64,000 nt of DNA from NCBI GenBank assembly GCA_021234155.1, contig JAJEKV010000196.1:62001-126000 (forward strand). Reading direction: 5' to 3'. Positions 1 through 9,729 of this stretch are shown here, piece after piece. Every line of letters starts with the position of its first letter. The first letter of the stretch is position 1. Both the position numbers and the translations under genes were made by a program. Below the pieces are notes generated by a model that was not told where the DNA came from, made no database searches, and was given only the letters and a program-made list of their open reading frames with translations. Source of the stretch: Isoetes taiwanensis. Lineage: Eukaryota; Streptophyta; Lycopodiopsida; Isoetales; Isoetaceae.

Positions 1-42
1 TCGTGGATGTAAAAATGTACTTCCTTCTTTCCTTCCTTCCTT

Positions 43-485
43 TTGCTAAAGGGGAGTGCAGAAGGAATAAGGAGCAGCTATTATCTGCGCTGAAGTACAG
101 CAGGCACCACCAGAAAAAGCTTCAATCTTTGTGGTTGGTTCAATTAAATCCATCTTTCAGTGTATTTTGCAAGTTTAACAGTTCGGCAGTTCATACCATT
201 AATTTGTGGAATGGTTTGCAGGTTGGAAATGGGGATAAGATGGTTGAACGATGGACATCCGTTTTTAGTCTGTTTAGGGGGACTACTACATTGCAATGAG
301 GCAAATTAATACTTTAATAGATTGTTTAACCATTAGATATGGAGACTTTATAAGCTTTTTTCCTAACAATGTTTAGAGCTTATAAGCTCTTAGTAATATA
401 AGATTTACAATGCTAACTAGATAATATTCGTATTTTTTGGAGGTAACTAGATAATATTTGTACGTGGAGGTAATTGGTCCCTGCA
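43..485 (-). repeat. Arm 1 of a long-distance inverted duplication
   Basis: About 440 bp that match, in reverse complement, 49344-49360 joined to 53585-53995, at roughly 90 percent by eye. Homology stops near TTTTGCTAAA at the low end and near GGTCCCTGCA at the high end, so the repeat is bounded on both sides and is not part of a larger palindrome. This arm keeps the uninterrupted site where the other arm received an LTR retrotransposon. It also has an internal imperfect tandem duplication of about 30 bp around 420-475. Read on the minus strand it ends next to a GGAA-rich tail (10-42). A 98-codon frame at 3-299 shows no recognisable protein. It could be a dispersed nonautonomous element or a duplicated exon; the family is unknown. 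Confidence 0.85.
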
Positions 486-689
486 AATGGTGCTTCTAGG
501 CTGTTTATCGCTCCGACTTGCCAGCCTTCAGATTTTGGCATATTGATTGGAATATGCCAAAACTTGCCGTGCTACCCAGAACTTGCCGTGTTAGCCGTCA
601 GATTGAAACCTGATTGACTCGAATTGATTTTTGCTATAAAATTCATTGACTTACCCCTATTTTTAATGGTTACGAGTCAATGTATATGT

Positions 690-1245
690 GATGTTCCTAA
701 CCGACATGCCCTTAACCAACTGGGCAAAACCATCTGTCTCAGGAACGCCCTACAGGCACATTCAAGGATCGAATACTCGAGCGGTCTACCATGGGCCCGT
801 TACAGTCTCTTTCCTCGAGCATCTCAAATCCTCACTATAGCCATGACAAATACTGAATCGTACTATACACTTTCATTGAGGTGTCACAATGATATTCAAG
901 TCATCTAAGGCACCAATGGAGACTCGAACTCGAGACCTGCTCTGATACTAACTGTGACGTTCCTAATTGACATGCCTTTAACCAACTGAACAAAACCGTC
1001 TAGGCAAGTTGTCGCTTCTACTCATTTATGCCGGTGTCTCGGGAACGCCCCACAGGCACATTCAAGGATCGAATACTCGATCGGTCTACCATGGGCCCAT
1101 TACAGTCTTAACCAACTGGGCAAAACCGTCTAAACGTTTATGAGTAGTCGCTTCTACGCATTTATGCCAATGTCTCGGGACGCCCCACAGGCATGTTCAA
1201 GGTTCGAATACTCAAGCGGTCTAACCACATGGGCCCGTTACAGTA
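690..1245 (-). repeat. Cluster of tRNA-derived SINE-like repeats
   Basis: On the minus strand there is a tRNA-like pol III promoter: a B-box-like GGTCTCGAGTTCGAGTCTCC (918-937) and an A-box-like TTCAGTTGGTTAAAGG (975-990). Around it a block containing GGCACATTCAAGGATCGAAT and ATGGGCCCGTTACAGT recurs three times, near 735-825, 1035-1110 and 1170-1243. The A-box motif also recurs near 710 and 1115. The arrangement suggests nested or tandem insertions of one or two SINE families. It is not an intact tRNA gene, since no full cloverleaf with a proper acceptor stem is seen. Confidence 0.6.
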
Positions 1246-1279
1246 TTGTATGGCGCCTGGAGCTCATTAAAAAGTTTGT

Positions 1280-1504
1280 GTGAACTTATTAAGGAGACAG
1301 ATAGCGAGGCTACAGTGGAGGACGGGACAATACCGTGCTACCGACGGTTTGGATGATTCCTTGCTGTTGGCTACTGGGGAACTTGCAGATTCAAACATGG
1401 AATGGCAGGATGTCGTCAGGATACAGAAAGAAAGGACCGAGGCAGCAGGTGTGGCAGCGGAGAAAGAGGGTGAATCAGATTCTAGCAGCGAAACGGAAGG
1501 CTAG
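1280..1504 (+). CDS. Short acidic-tailed open frame, unrecognised
   Basis: A 74-codon frame ending in an acidic, serine-rich tail (GESDSSSETEG). The first half is basic and the tail acidic, which is sometimes seen in retroelement or nuclear proteins, but no family is recognisable. The start is not a convincing ATG context. A near-identical 13-bp string, ATGGCGCCTGGAG, flanks the stretch at 1250 and 1578, so it may be part of a small repeat. It could easily be a chance frame. From 1505 to about 2080 I see nothing definite. Confidence 0.2.
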   Translation: MNLLRRQIARLQWRTGQYRATDGLDDSLLLATGELADSNMEWQDVVRIQKERTEAAGVAAEKEGESDSSSETEG

Positions 1505-2084
1505 AATGATGTGAATCCTAGCAGTGTCGTGAACCCTACGGAGAGAGTACCACTGACTCCTTGGGCTTCCAAGAGCCATGGCGCCTGGAGGCCCACTAGC
1601 ATTGTATTATTCCACAATAATTTAAAACGTTCTTCTTTTCTAAGTTAGTGTTGTTTACTCACTTCTTTAATAATTTATTATATTTTTAGGCTGCTGAGAA
1701 TACACCTCAACTGTCTTATAAATTTGATATATTTCAGGACTAACTACGTCTACCAACATAATGCTGGTCTCCTTACACATGACCATTCTGCTAGATAAAA
1801 AACGTCTTTTCCCTTCTGCTTCACGTCCATATGAGTGCTCCTTGGATGGATAACTGGCGCATGAAAAATTTCGATGCTTACTTGTAATCCGAATATTCTA
1901 AAATTAACGAATACTGGCTTCCTTATTATAAGTACGAAATAGGCAATAAAAAACCCCTTTGAGTGCACTCTGCCCTTATTTACGCACCAAACATGTGAAC
2001 CGCCCTTGAGTGGACAGTGGGCAGAGTGGTCCCTATCTAGAAGGCTGGTGATAGACACTGCCCTGCTAACTATTGCACTATCAT

Positions 2085-2395
2085 GCTTGCAAAACTCTTT
2101 GTTGGTATTATAGATAAGCAACTTACTACTTGGGCTGAGGAAACTGGTGTTCGGGCTATAGGTCAGGCAGGATTTCGGGCCCACCATTCTACTATTGATC
2201 ACATTTTCACTTTACGAATCCTGTTAGAGGATAGTCGTAATAAGTGACAACCTCTCTATTGTTGTTTTGTGGATTGTGTGAAGGCTTTTGATGCAGTCCC
2301 ACACGAGCAGCTTTGGAGTCAGTTATCGCAGCTAGGTGTCCCCCAAGAGTTACAGAATGCGGTTTATAGCCTTATGAGATAGTGTCAGCTCAAAT
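2085..2395 (+). pseudogene. LINE reverse transcriptase fragment, N-terminal part
   Basis: Conceptual translation from about 2085 reads like the first RT blocks of a plant non-LTR element. A GQAGFRAHHSTIDHIF-type segment (HSTID motif) is followed by CCFVDCVKAFDAVPHEQLW, the RT block that carries the first catalytic aspartate (KAFD). A TIM-like motif just upstream (about 2060) fits the usual NYRTI start. One in-frame stop separates the two blocks and the frame ends near 2390, so the copy is broken and truncated at both sides. The RT part at 6.3-7.6 kb may belong to a related family in the other orientation. Confidence 0.7.
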
Positions 2396-2399
2396 GCCA

Positions 2400-3645
2400 C
2401 CCTCGGGCCAATCCATCTCCAATGGTGTTGCTACTATTATTATTGTAAGATAGGCATAGAACCCTGAGGGATGGGGAGCCTCAGCCTAGATAGCAGTTTC
2501 TATTTCTTCATAGAGGCCTTTTCCTAAATTAAATGCGGTTCTCGAATCATAGCCCACCTGTGGTCTCAGTATTACGTAAAGCGGATACTTCAAAGACTAA
2601 TTTATAGATGATAAGCAAGATTCCAGCTGCGGTTTCACCCGCAGGACATCTGATGCAAGGGGAGACCCTTCAGGAAGTCCATAAAGGTTTCAGACTGCTG
2701 GATGCTCCACTTAGGTGAGACTATTCCGCATAATTGGGGAATGGTGGGAGGCACCCTCGTACTCTAGAGTTGTGCCCCTGGATCTCCTTGGGAAGTTGCC
2801 TCTAGAATGACCATGCTTAATGAGCATATGAGTCTATCACGAGTCCACGGGAGTGAGTGTATGCTTTCCAGGGGTACCTGGATTTGTGCATTAGTTGGGC
2901 TTGAGCAACTTGGGAAGGTACTCAAGTAAACTGACCAGTGAGGAGGTAATATGGGCTCTGCCTCAGGGACTTGTCCTCTCAAGCCGGAGGGTCTACCTCA
3001 ATTTGGAATATGATTGACCCTACTCTATCATAGGATTTGACAGAAGGGCGGATGGATGTGGAATCTCGGGCATATCTAACTCGTGCCCAACCTTGCCAGT
3101 AATATAACTTAGAAAGCCCTGGACTGCTAGCCACACACCCTGATAGTATTAGAAGTTACAGGATGGGGATACTGGACAGATCAGGTAAGCTCTCACCACC
3201 CTCCTTGTATGTTAATTAGTCATTACTATGCTTGGATGTGCACTCTTGCTTACTTGTTCTATTGTGTGGTTTATCAAGTTCAGGCGCACCCCTGAATGCT
3301 TCATGCACGTGGCATGGCTGCGGTCATGTGACGTCTATGAGGGGTCTTAGCATGTTGCAAACCATATTGAACCTGGCAAATTCTATAGAAAAACTATAAT
3401 TTAGGTTCTGGGCTTCAATTTTATCTATTTATTCCAGCTTTAAGATTTCTACTTAATCATAGGGAGATGGTTGGCCAAACATAATTCAACAAATGGTTGG
3501 ACTAGAGGTGGCATGGTCAAATTCAACAATAGACTCTTTTGCATTAGACGTAGTATATCACTTTAATTCTCCTTCAAATCTGTATTGCAATCTGTTTCAT
3601 AGAAAATTTTGTGTATGGCGACATGGAAGTAGCTTGCTCTCTATA
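2400..3645. other. Stretch without a recognisable gene
   Basis: I see no coding motif, RNA gene or clear transposon boundary here. The 72-codon minus-strand frame at 2764-2982 and the 62-codon frame at 3493-3681 have no recognisable content. A splice-donor-like CAG/GTAAGC lies near 3182. The text is probably old, decayed repeat. Confidence 0.3.
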
Positions 3646-3659
3646 ATAATGGAACATAG

Positions 3660-4480
3660 ATGTCTTCTAGTGACCTCATAGATGCTTTTAAATTGGAGGA
3701 TGCTTTCATGCAAGGAGTCAGGGGATGTGCGATCTGGTGCATCTGGATGCATAGATGTTCAGTAGTACATGGAGAGAAGATAGCAGATGGGTGAGAGCAA
3801 GTTAGGGTGTACCACTTTTGGAACCCCCCAAAATACTTACACAGAGTACTTCTGGAACTGGTACTTTCTGTTTCTTCTTTCCATCAAAATCAATAAAAGA
3901 AGTTCGAAATAAAAGTCAAGAACATGTCAATATGTAGTATTAAGATGATAACAACACTAGTCTGTACTAAAACGAGTGAATCAATTCTTAACTTGTTGTT
4001 TATTGAAGATTATACAAGTACCAAGTACCCCAGTTCTGGGTACTTTTTGGGGTACTTTTAGGGTTCCTAAAAAGTAATTTTTTGGGTACACCCTAACTTG
4101 CTCTCACCCAGATATTCGCAGGATCAAAACGAAATTCATATTCCAGATTGCAGGTATGGCTATAGCTGATAGAGCTAAGAAAGGAGATAAATATGACCGA
4201 GATGGGACAGTCTTGGTTCATTCCATGGTATTTATCACACCTTTCACATGGGATATGATAACGCACTCAGAAATCTCCATGATGGACAAGGTATCTTACA
4301 TTTGAACACAGTTGATCACAATTCTAACATAGATGACAATAATCATATGAGATAACAGATTGATATACTTTATGTCATCTGATGTTAAAGGGCCTCTTTC
4401 TTTTGGCTCGTTGATGTATTACTGTTTTTAGTAATATAAATGACTCAATTTTTCTTCCCAAAAAAAAAATTAAAAAAAAA
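3660..4480 (+). mobile_element. 5'-truncated LINE with poly(A) tail and 14-bp target-site duplication
   Basis: The insert is bounded by perfect 14-bp direct repeats ATAATGGAACATAG at 3646-3659 and 4481-4494 and ends in an A-rich tail (4460-4480), the hallmarks of target-primed reverse transcription. Once the nested MITE (3789-4109 plus one TSD copy) is set aside, one frame stays open through CIWMHRCSVVHGEKIADIR and FIFQIAGMAIADRAKKGD to ITPFTWDMITHSEISMM, resembling the extreme C-terminus of a LINE ORF2. Only this 3' end was inserted. Assignment to LINE rests mainly on the insertion structure; the protein match is from family resemblance. Confidence 0.75.
3789..4109. mobile_element. 321-bp MITE, copy 1, 4-bp TSD AGAT
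   Basis: Terminal inverted repeats of about 26 bp start GGGTGAGAGCAAGTTAGGG at the left and are mirrored at the right (GTACACCCTAACTTGCTCTC then ACCC). AGAT is duplicated at 3785-3788 and 4110-4113. The interior is AT-rich, noncoding, and includes inverted GGTACTTTTTGG/CTGGTACTTTC-like subterminal segments. A second copy of exactly the same length lies at 19701-20021 with a different 4-bp TSD. A 4-bp TSD does not fit hAT, CACTA or Mutator; I do not assign a superfamily. It interrupts the LINE remnant at 3660-4480. Confidence 0.85.
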
Positions 4481-4494
4481 ATAATGGAACATAG

Positions 4495-5244
4495 GAAGAT
4501 AGGTAATAAGGAGAAGAAATTGAGGAGGCGAGGTAGTATCATATTTCTATTTATTCTTTTGAATCAACATTGTGTCTTTGCAAATTTGGTCCTCGAAGAA
4601 ATCCAAAAGACAGCCGCCCAAAACTGCATAAGTCAAAATTACATTTGGTGCAAATGGCCATGTGCATGCTTATGACAAATTTGCCCCTAAAATTACCTTT
4701 GATGAAAATTTGTCCATTACTCGTATTTATTTTCTATAGTTCATGTAATTACAACAATTTTCAGGTAATATTTACATAAGTACGACAATTTCCAGATAAA
4801 GCCTCCATTGCCTTCATGTAAATAGGGGCAGAGCAAAAAATCTTACATCTGAGGTGGCACTATATATTTTGGACAACGGAAAAAAAATTAGAAGAAAGTG
4901 AAATACGGCCGCTCAAAATTACCTCGCTAAATTGGTGCTAGTTAATCTTGACCATGAAGTAAGACCATTAATAAATGCATCATTAATAAGCGAGAATATA
5001 AAAAAATAAAAACTGGCAACTGGAAAATGCAAATCACAAAATTTGGCGCTGGAAAATGTAAGCAATGTAAATTTGTCTACAAAATCTTCCTCAATAAAAG
5101 AATATGTATAGCATATAATCTTTCTAACATTTTTTTCTAACATTTTTGAATAGGTCTATCTGCTTTGGCGCCCATGGGGGACCACTCGAGTAGTTTTTTG
5201 GGAGGTAGCACTTATCATATATAGAGCATCATCTCAACATTTAG
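4495..5244. other. AT-rich stretch without a recognisable gene
   Basis: Small frames at 4484-4675, 4570-4779 and 4919-5143 lack family motifs. No splice or promoter arrangement stands out. The first part is simply the host sequence continuing past the LINE target-site duplication. Confidence 0.3.
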
Positions 5245-5335
5245 ATGTTTTTGCCTAGTTGGTTAAGGAGCGATAATTAGTGGCGTATTAATGGTATCAT
5301 AGCTGGGTCCCGAGTTTAAGTCCCCATAGGAATCT
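5245..5335 (+). repeat. tRNA-derived SINE head
   Basis: The A-box-like TTGCCTAGTTGGTTAAGGAG (5251-5270) and B-box-like GGGTCCCGAGTTTAAGTCCC (5305-5324) are spaced as in tRNA-derived pol III promoters. The anticodon arm does not fold cleanly, so this is a SINE head or tRNA relic rather than a gene. It abuts an oppositely oriented LINE/SINE tail at 5345-5480. Confidence 0.55.
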
Positions 5336-5344
5336 CCCTTATGC

Positions 5345-5480
5345 TCTAAGGCAAGCGCCTAGAATAGCATAGAATAGATTTTCTATCGTCCATGGAGGCC
5401 AAACGACCTATAGGACCCAATACAAAAGAGAGTCAAGTAGACATATTACTGTGCAGGATTAAAAAACCCCCGCCCTGAAA
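5345..5480 (-). repeat. LINE/SINE 3' tail copy
   Basis: Read on the minus strand, the block runs from a TTTTTTAATCC motif through GGGTCC and GGCC words to a short TTCTA-type tail (about 5365-5385). The same block occurs at 40050-40226 (plus strand, long TTCTA tail) and, more diverged, at the 3' end of the LINE at 6.25-6.44 kb (GGAA/TTCC tail). Shared 3' ends with simple-sequence tails are typical of LINE and partner SINE families that do not use poly(A). Confidence 0.5.
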
Positions 5481-6224
5481 GGTGTCGATGGAAAAACCTT
5501 AAAAGTAATAAGCCGACATGATGTACATGTGGTGTCATCCATCAGGCGGACAACAACTGAGCACGCTGGCCAAGAACCTCTATAATATAAGTCGCAGATT
5601 TCCAAAATTTTGCGATTCAATTCATACGCATCTTAGTAATTTAACGAATAGTATAGGAGGGAACATTCAACCTTTTTGTATTAGTGGCTTGGCGTTTCAT
5701 CTCTTGGAGCCATTTGATCTATAGTATGTTAAAAAATAGCATAGTAGGGAAACTTCGTTTTTTGGAGTCATTTGATCCATACTCATCTAATGCTACCATT
5801 CCCATCACAAGCAAGTTACAAGTTTATTAAGATTCGTCGACAAATATTTAAGATAATATGGGTCAAAGGGATGTGTACATTCATTTGACACGACATAAAA
5901 ACATCTTACGAAGTGCCAAAAAGAAAAAATCAAGTGGTTTTAAGGCTTACTTTGGTTAAAATGGGAATACATCCACCACCACCACCACCATGAAGCCCGA
6001 CAATTAATGAGATCATTAAGTTTACTTTGACAAAGATTCATATAAGATCATGTTCATATGGTCAAAATATTACAAACATTTTGGTACAATTTCTATTTAC
6101 ATAATGCACACTAGTAGTTACAATATATGAACACACAAACTTACGTAGCCTTTTGCAGATTATGTACGGTGCCACTATCTACCCCCGTCGGGTGCCATCG
6201 ATTCGAGACAGTATTGGCTAAAAC
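5481..6224. other. Stretch without a recognisable gene
   Basis: AT-rich sequence with a short (CAC)n run near 5974-5990 and no recognisable coding content. Confidence 0.3.
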
Positions 6225-6309
6225 GAATACCCGAAGTATTTGTTTCTAAGAAGGAAGGAAGGAAGGAAGGAAGTGTATTTTAACGTCCGCGGAAGCCAAA
6301 ACCGGCCTA

Positions 6310-7654
6310 TGAGACGATACATGCAATACATAAAATAGATAGAAGCCAAACGAAAAACACAAAAGCTACTGTACAATGTGTCCCTGCTACTGGGATGAAA
6401 AAACCCCCCATGCAGGAGGAAAAACCCTGGTAGTAGGCCCTTAGATCCACTGTCCTGTAAGGGATACTCTGACAGTGGAGACTTGCATAATGTAAGACGC
6501 TAGGCGCGCAACCATCCAGCAATTGATGCAGCGGTGTCTCATAGTATCTAAGATCAGTATCAGCCGCTCGGATGTGCGTATATGCCGAACACTCCTCTAG
6601 AGCATGGTGTTCATCCTCCATTATCTACATGTGGCAACACTGGCATAGTCTCTCATGCCGGGGGATTCTCTGCCCTCCATCCGTACTCCAATGACTTGTT
6701 TCAATTTTGAGATGATGGGACCCCGTCCTCAAGGAGGCAATAGCTCTTTGTTTCTTCATAGATATGTGTACTTTGTAGTACTGGTTTGGGCCAAGCTCCG
6801 GCACCATTAATCTGCATGCAATAGTGCTCTGTTTTGGATTTTGCAAGTGGCTACATCCAACAGGGTGGTGCTAAAGCCCTCATTCAAGTGCAGATCCTGT
6901 CCCTTGGCATTTGGCATAGCCACAATCTGTTGGTAGCCTATGGATCATGCTGTGAACCACCCCTTACAGTGCTCCTGCCATACTCTCTTCAACCATTGTG
7001 GCCCTTGTGCCAATAACAAAGCCCTAGGAGGGAGACGTTGTGCATCCATGTTCTCGACCTTGTGGAAATATGCAAGATGCCTATGCATAGCAGAATGTTG
7101 CAAGTGCCAGAAGTTAGTCTCATATAGAAAATTCGGATAAGGTACCGTGTCCTTGACCCCTAGGTTGTATGTTAAGAAGAAATTTTGCACTCTCTCTACT
7201 AGCAGATCCCATGTGTTCTTGCTAATCGTTGGACCCCAGATCTCTCCCCCATACAACATTATTGTCAACAAGTGCTCTAAATAGGTGTGCTCTACGTGCC
7301 CAGTCACAAAGATTTATTCTATAGCAGCTATTCTGCATAGCATAGAGGGCTTTCCATCCCATGTTAACCTTTCTTTCAACACAGTCATCCCATAGCATGC
7401 TAGCAAAAAAATCGATTCCCAGATACTTGAAGGTCCTTACAACATCCACCATCTGTCCTCTATAACAGAGATCTGCGATATCATGCTGCGCGGATAAAAT
7501 TGCCAGCAGCTTAATTTTTTGCAGGTTCACTGTCATTCCTGTCATGTCACATGTGGGAGCATCCAAATGTTGCTACATACTCCTAGCTGTATGGGACGGA
7601 AACTCCACATCATCTGCATAAAGCAATTGCCTTATAGAGTATGCCTCTGGTAGC
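6310..7654 (-). pseudogene. LINE ORF2, reverse transcriptase and C-terminal region
   Basis: Read from 7654 downward, the translation starts with the catalytic RT motif QLLYADDV, then GMTVNLQKIKLL, FKYLGIDF and LYGGEIWG, as in plant LINE RT and thumb. It continues to a C-terminal cysteine/histidine block, ERLCQCCHM then EDEHHALEECSAY, typical of LINE ORF2 tails. A stop and at least two frameshifts occur (around 7570 and 7225), so it is inactive. The reading frame upstream continues at 16699 on the far side of the MULE. Confidence 0.85.
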
Positions 7655-7739
7655 ACGGGGGATTCACTTAGGTTAAGGTGGGTATGCCATCTGCGTTCAT
7701 GGGGTGGCGAAAAACCCCCCTGTATACGGATTTTTAGAA

Positions 7740-8230
7740 ACCAATTTTCGCCCACTTTATTGGCTCCCGAAACCAAGTTCGCGAACCAAGTGGGTTAAAC
7801 CAGGCGAACCGGAAAAGTAGCACTGAAGCGAACCCACTGAGATTCCCTGGGCGACTGGCGGGGAGCCTGTGGCGGTGTCGGCGTGGCCTTCCTGCGGTTA
7901 AGCTGGGCCCGAACCGAAACCTGAGGTTAGTTGCGGGCTTGGCGGAGTCTTGTAGGAATGCGGGGCAGTCTTGCCGGCCTAGGGTTCGCAGGGCCGAACC
8001 CGGGGGTTAGGAGATCTGGCGTTGCGGGCGGCGTGGGTATGGCCGAGTCAGGCCACCTACGGGTTAAGCTTAGGCGAACCCGGTTACTGAGGCCTTGATG
8101 GCGGGTAGGCCTGGGAGTGCAGCGTTAGTGGCCTGCGTGGAGTGCGGCCCAGTGCAGCACCCCTACAGGTTCGCTGGGCGAACCCCTGCACCCCCCGGCG
8201 GGGGGCGGACGGTGGCAGGGGGGCCGTCAC
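7740..8230. repeat. MULE left subterminal repeat array
   Basis: GC-rich sequence built of repeated AGGCGAACC/GGGTTCGC words in both orientations, for example GGGTTCGCTGGGCGAACCCC near 8170. Related words occur at the other end of the element (15990-16520), in the mirror position. Such arrays are common near MULE ends and are candidates for transposase binding or foldback. Confidence 0.55.
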
Positions 8231-8304
8231 CCCGGGTTCCGTGAGCACGTGAGCGTCGGGCCCCTCTTGCCAAATCCTATCATATGGGTTTTTGGCTTTT
8301 CACT

Positions 8305-8460
8305 TTCAGCAAGAGGATAAATTTTGCAGGGACAGATTCATTGAGAAGCATTACAAAATCACGAAGCAAGGAATGGAGCTGTGGCGCAAAGGCACATTGG
8401 TTTTGTCGAGAACCTGGCTTCTAGTATTTATGGTGGGCAGTGTTTCATGTTCAGTTGATT
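8305..8460 (+). other. Exon-like segment inside the MULE
   Basis: A strong 3' splice-site context (TTGGCTTTTCACTTTCAG) is followed by an open frame that includes EKHYKITKQGMELWRKGTL before a stop near 8465. The composition is less GC-rich than the rest of the element. It could be a captured host exon, as in Pack-MULEs, or an exon of the element's own gene. No protein family is recognised. Confidence 0.3.
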
Positions 8461-9229
8461 GTCACTAGTTCTTTGTTTGGTTTTGCCTGTAAGTCTCCAC
8501 ATTGCAGCACTAGTCTTGCCATCAATAATCCCCTCTAAATTTTTCCCTTTTATCCGGCTCGCACAACCCCTTTGCTAAACCTTCACGGCCCCTTGCTTTC
8601 TGCTCTACTTTTGTTTTCGAGTCTACTCTATGAGTTTGTCCATTTTAAATGATGCGTAACCGGGTCTTGAATTATAGTCTTATCCTAAGCAATCCCCTCT
8701 TGTATTCCGCGTATTACGTGGATCTCTCATAGTGGAATCCTTATCTTGATTAGTCCTCCCCAACCGGTCACTCATAATCACACGGAATTCAGATATCTAT
8801 TTGAGGCGGTCTACATTTATCCGCCCGAGACCATGTCTCTCGACCGGCCGGGCGATTCCCGGTCGGCATGGATGGCGTCCCTTGCCATTTGGCTGCCAGA
8901 AGGCCCGATGTCCCCGGACGCATCGGTAGCATTGTCGAATGGTACCCCAACTAGCTTTATCTTATCCCGCTAGGTATGTTTTGTGTGCTTGTTAACCGTA
9001 TTTTATTTTTGTGACGGGGGAATACCATGGCATTTGGTGCACAGTCTTGGCGAGTCCGCGTCTGTTGAAGCGGTCGGCCCCACAAAGTGGCCAGTGGTGG
9101 ATTTGCACAACACACAGGTGTACACACTTTGTGGACAAGAGTCGGTAGCGACCGGTTCCGGGATTGACCAGCGATGGAGCATGGGCGGGGATAGGTTAAA
9201 TGCATTATGAAATTATTTTTTCAGGGGCG

Positions 9230-9720
9230 TATAAAAGTACAAAAATCGTATTTTTGGGAAAAATACGTATTTTAAAATGATTAACTCTCGCCCGGTGGGA
9301 AAAAAATTTCGCGTGAAGCGAAACCTTCGTTTAAACTACGCTGAAACTTTTTCAGCGTGAAAACCTTTTTAAACTTCGCGAAATAATTTTTTTTTTTAAA
9401 AAATTTCACAGTAAGCGAAACCTTCTGTTCGCTCTGTGAAATCTGTTTTCAGCGTCAGAAACCTTCCGTTAAACTACGTGAAACAAAAAAAATATATATA
9501 TATATATTTTTTTTTATTATTTTTTTTCCGGCGAACCTTCCGATTTAAACTACTGTAGCAGGTTTCAGCGTAAAAGCGAAAGTTAAACATACGCTGAAAA
9601 TAAAAGAATTTTTTTTTTTTTTCACAGCTGAACCGGTTTAAACTTTACGCAAATTTTTTCGAGGAAATTTTTTGGACGTATTTTTGACGTATTAAACGTC
9701 AAATTTGTCAGATCAAACGA
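9230..9720. repeat. AT-rich, palindrome-rich repeat block in the MULE
   Basis: A block of about 490 bp made of degenerate repeats of GCGAAACCTTC-TTAAACTACG-TGAAA words, alternating with inverted copies TTTCAGCGT/ACGCTGAAA. It includes a perfect hairpin CGTATTTTT-GGG-AAAAATACG (about 9248-9268) and an AT dinucleotide run (9490-9510). It contrasts sharply with the GC-rich DNA on both sides. Confidence 0.6.
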
Positions 9721-9729
9721 AAAATACGT

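Noticed and set aside
5245..5335. Possible intact tRNA gene
   Set aside because: A and B boxes are present but acceptor and anticodon stems do not pair well; the same holds for 905-1000, 47.6-47.75 kb and 59.84-59.92 kb. These are SINE heads.
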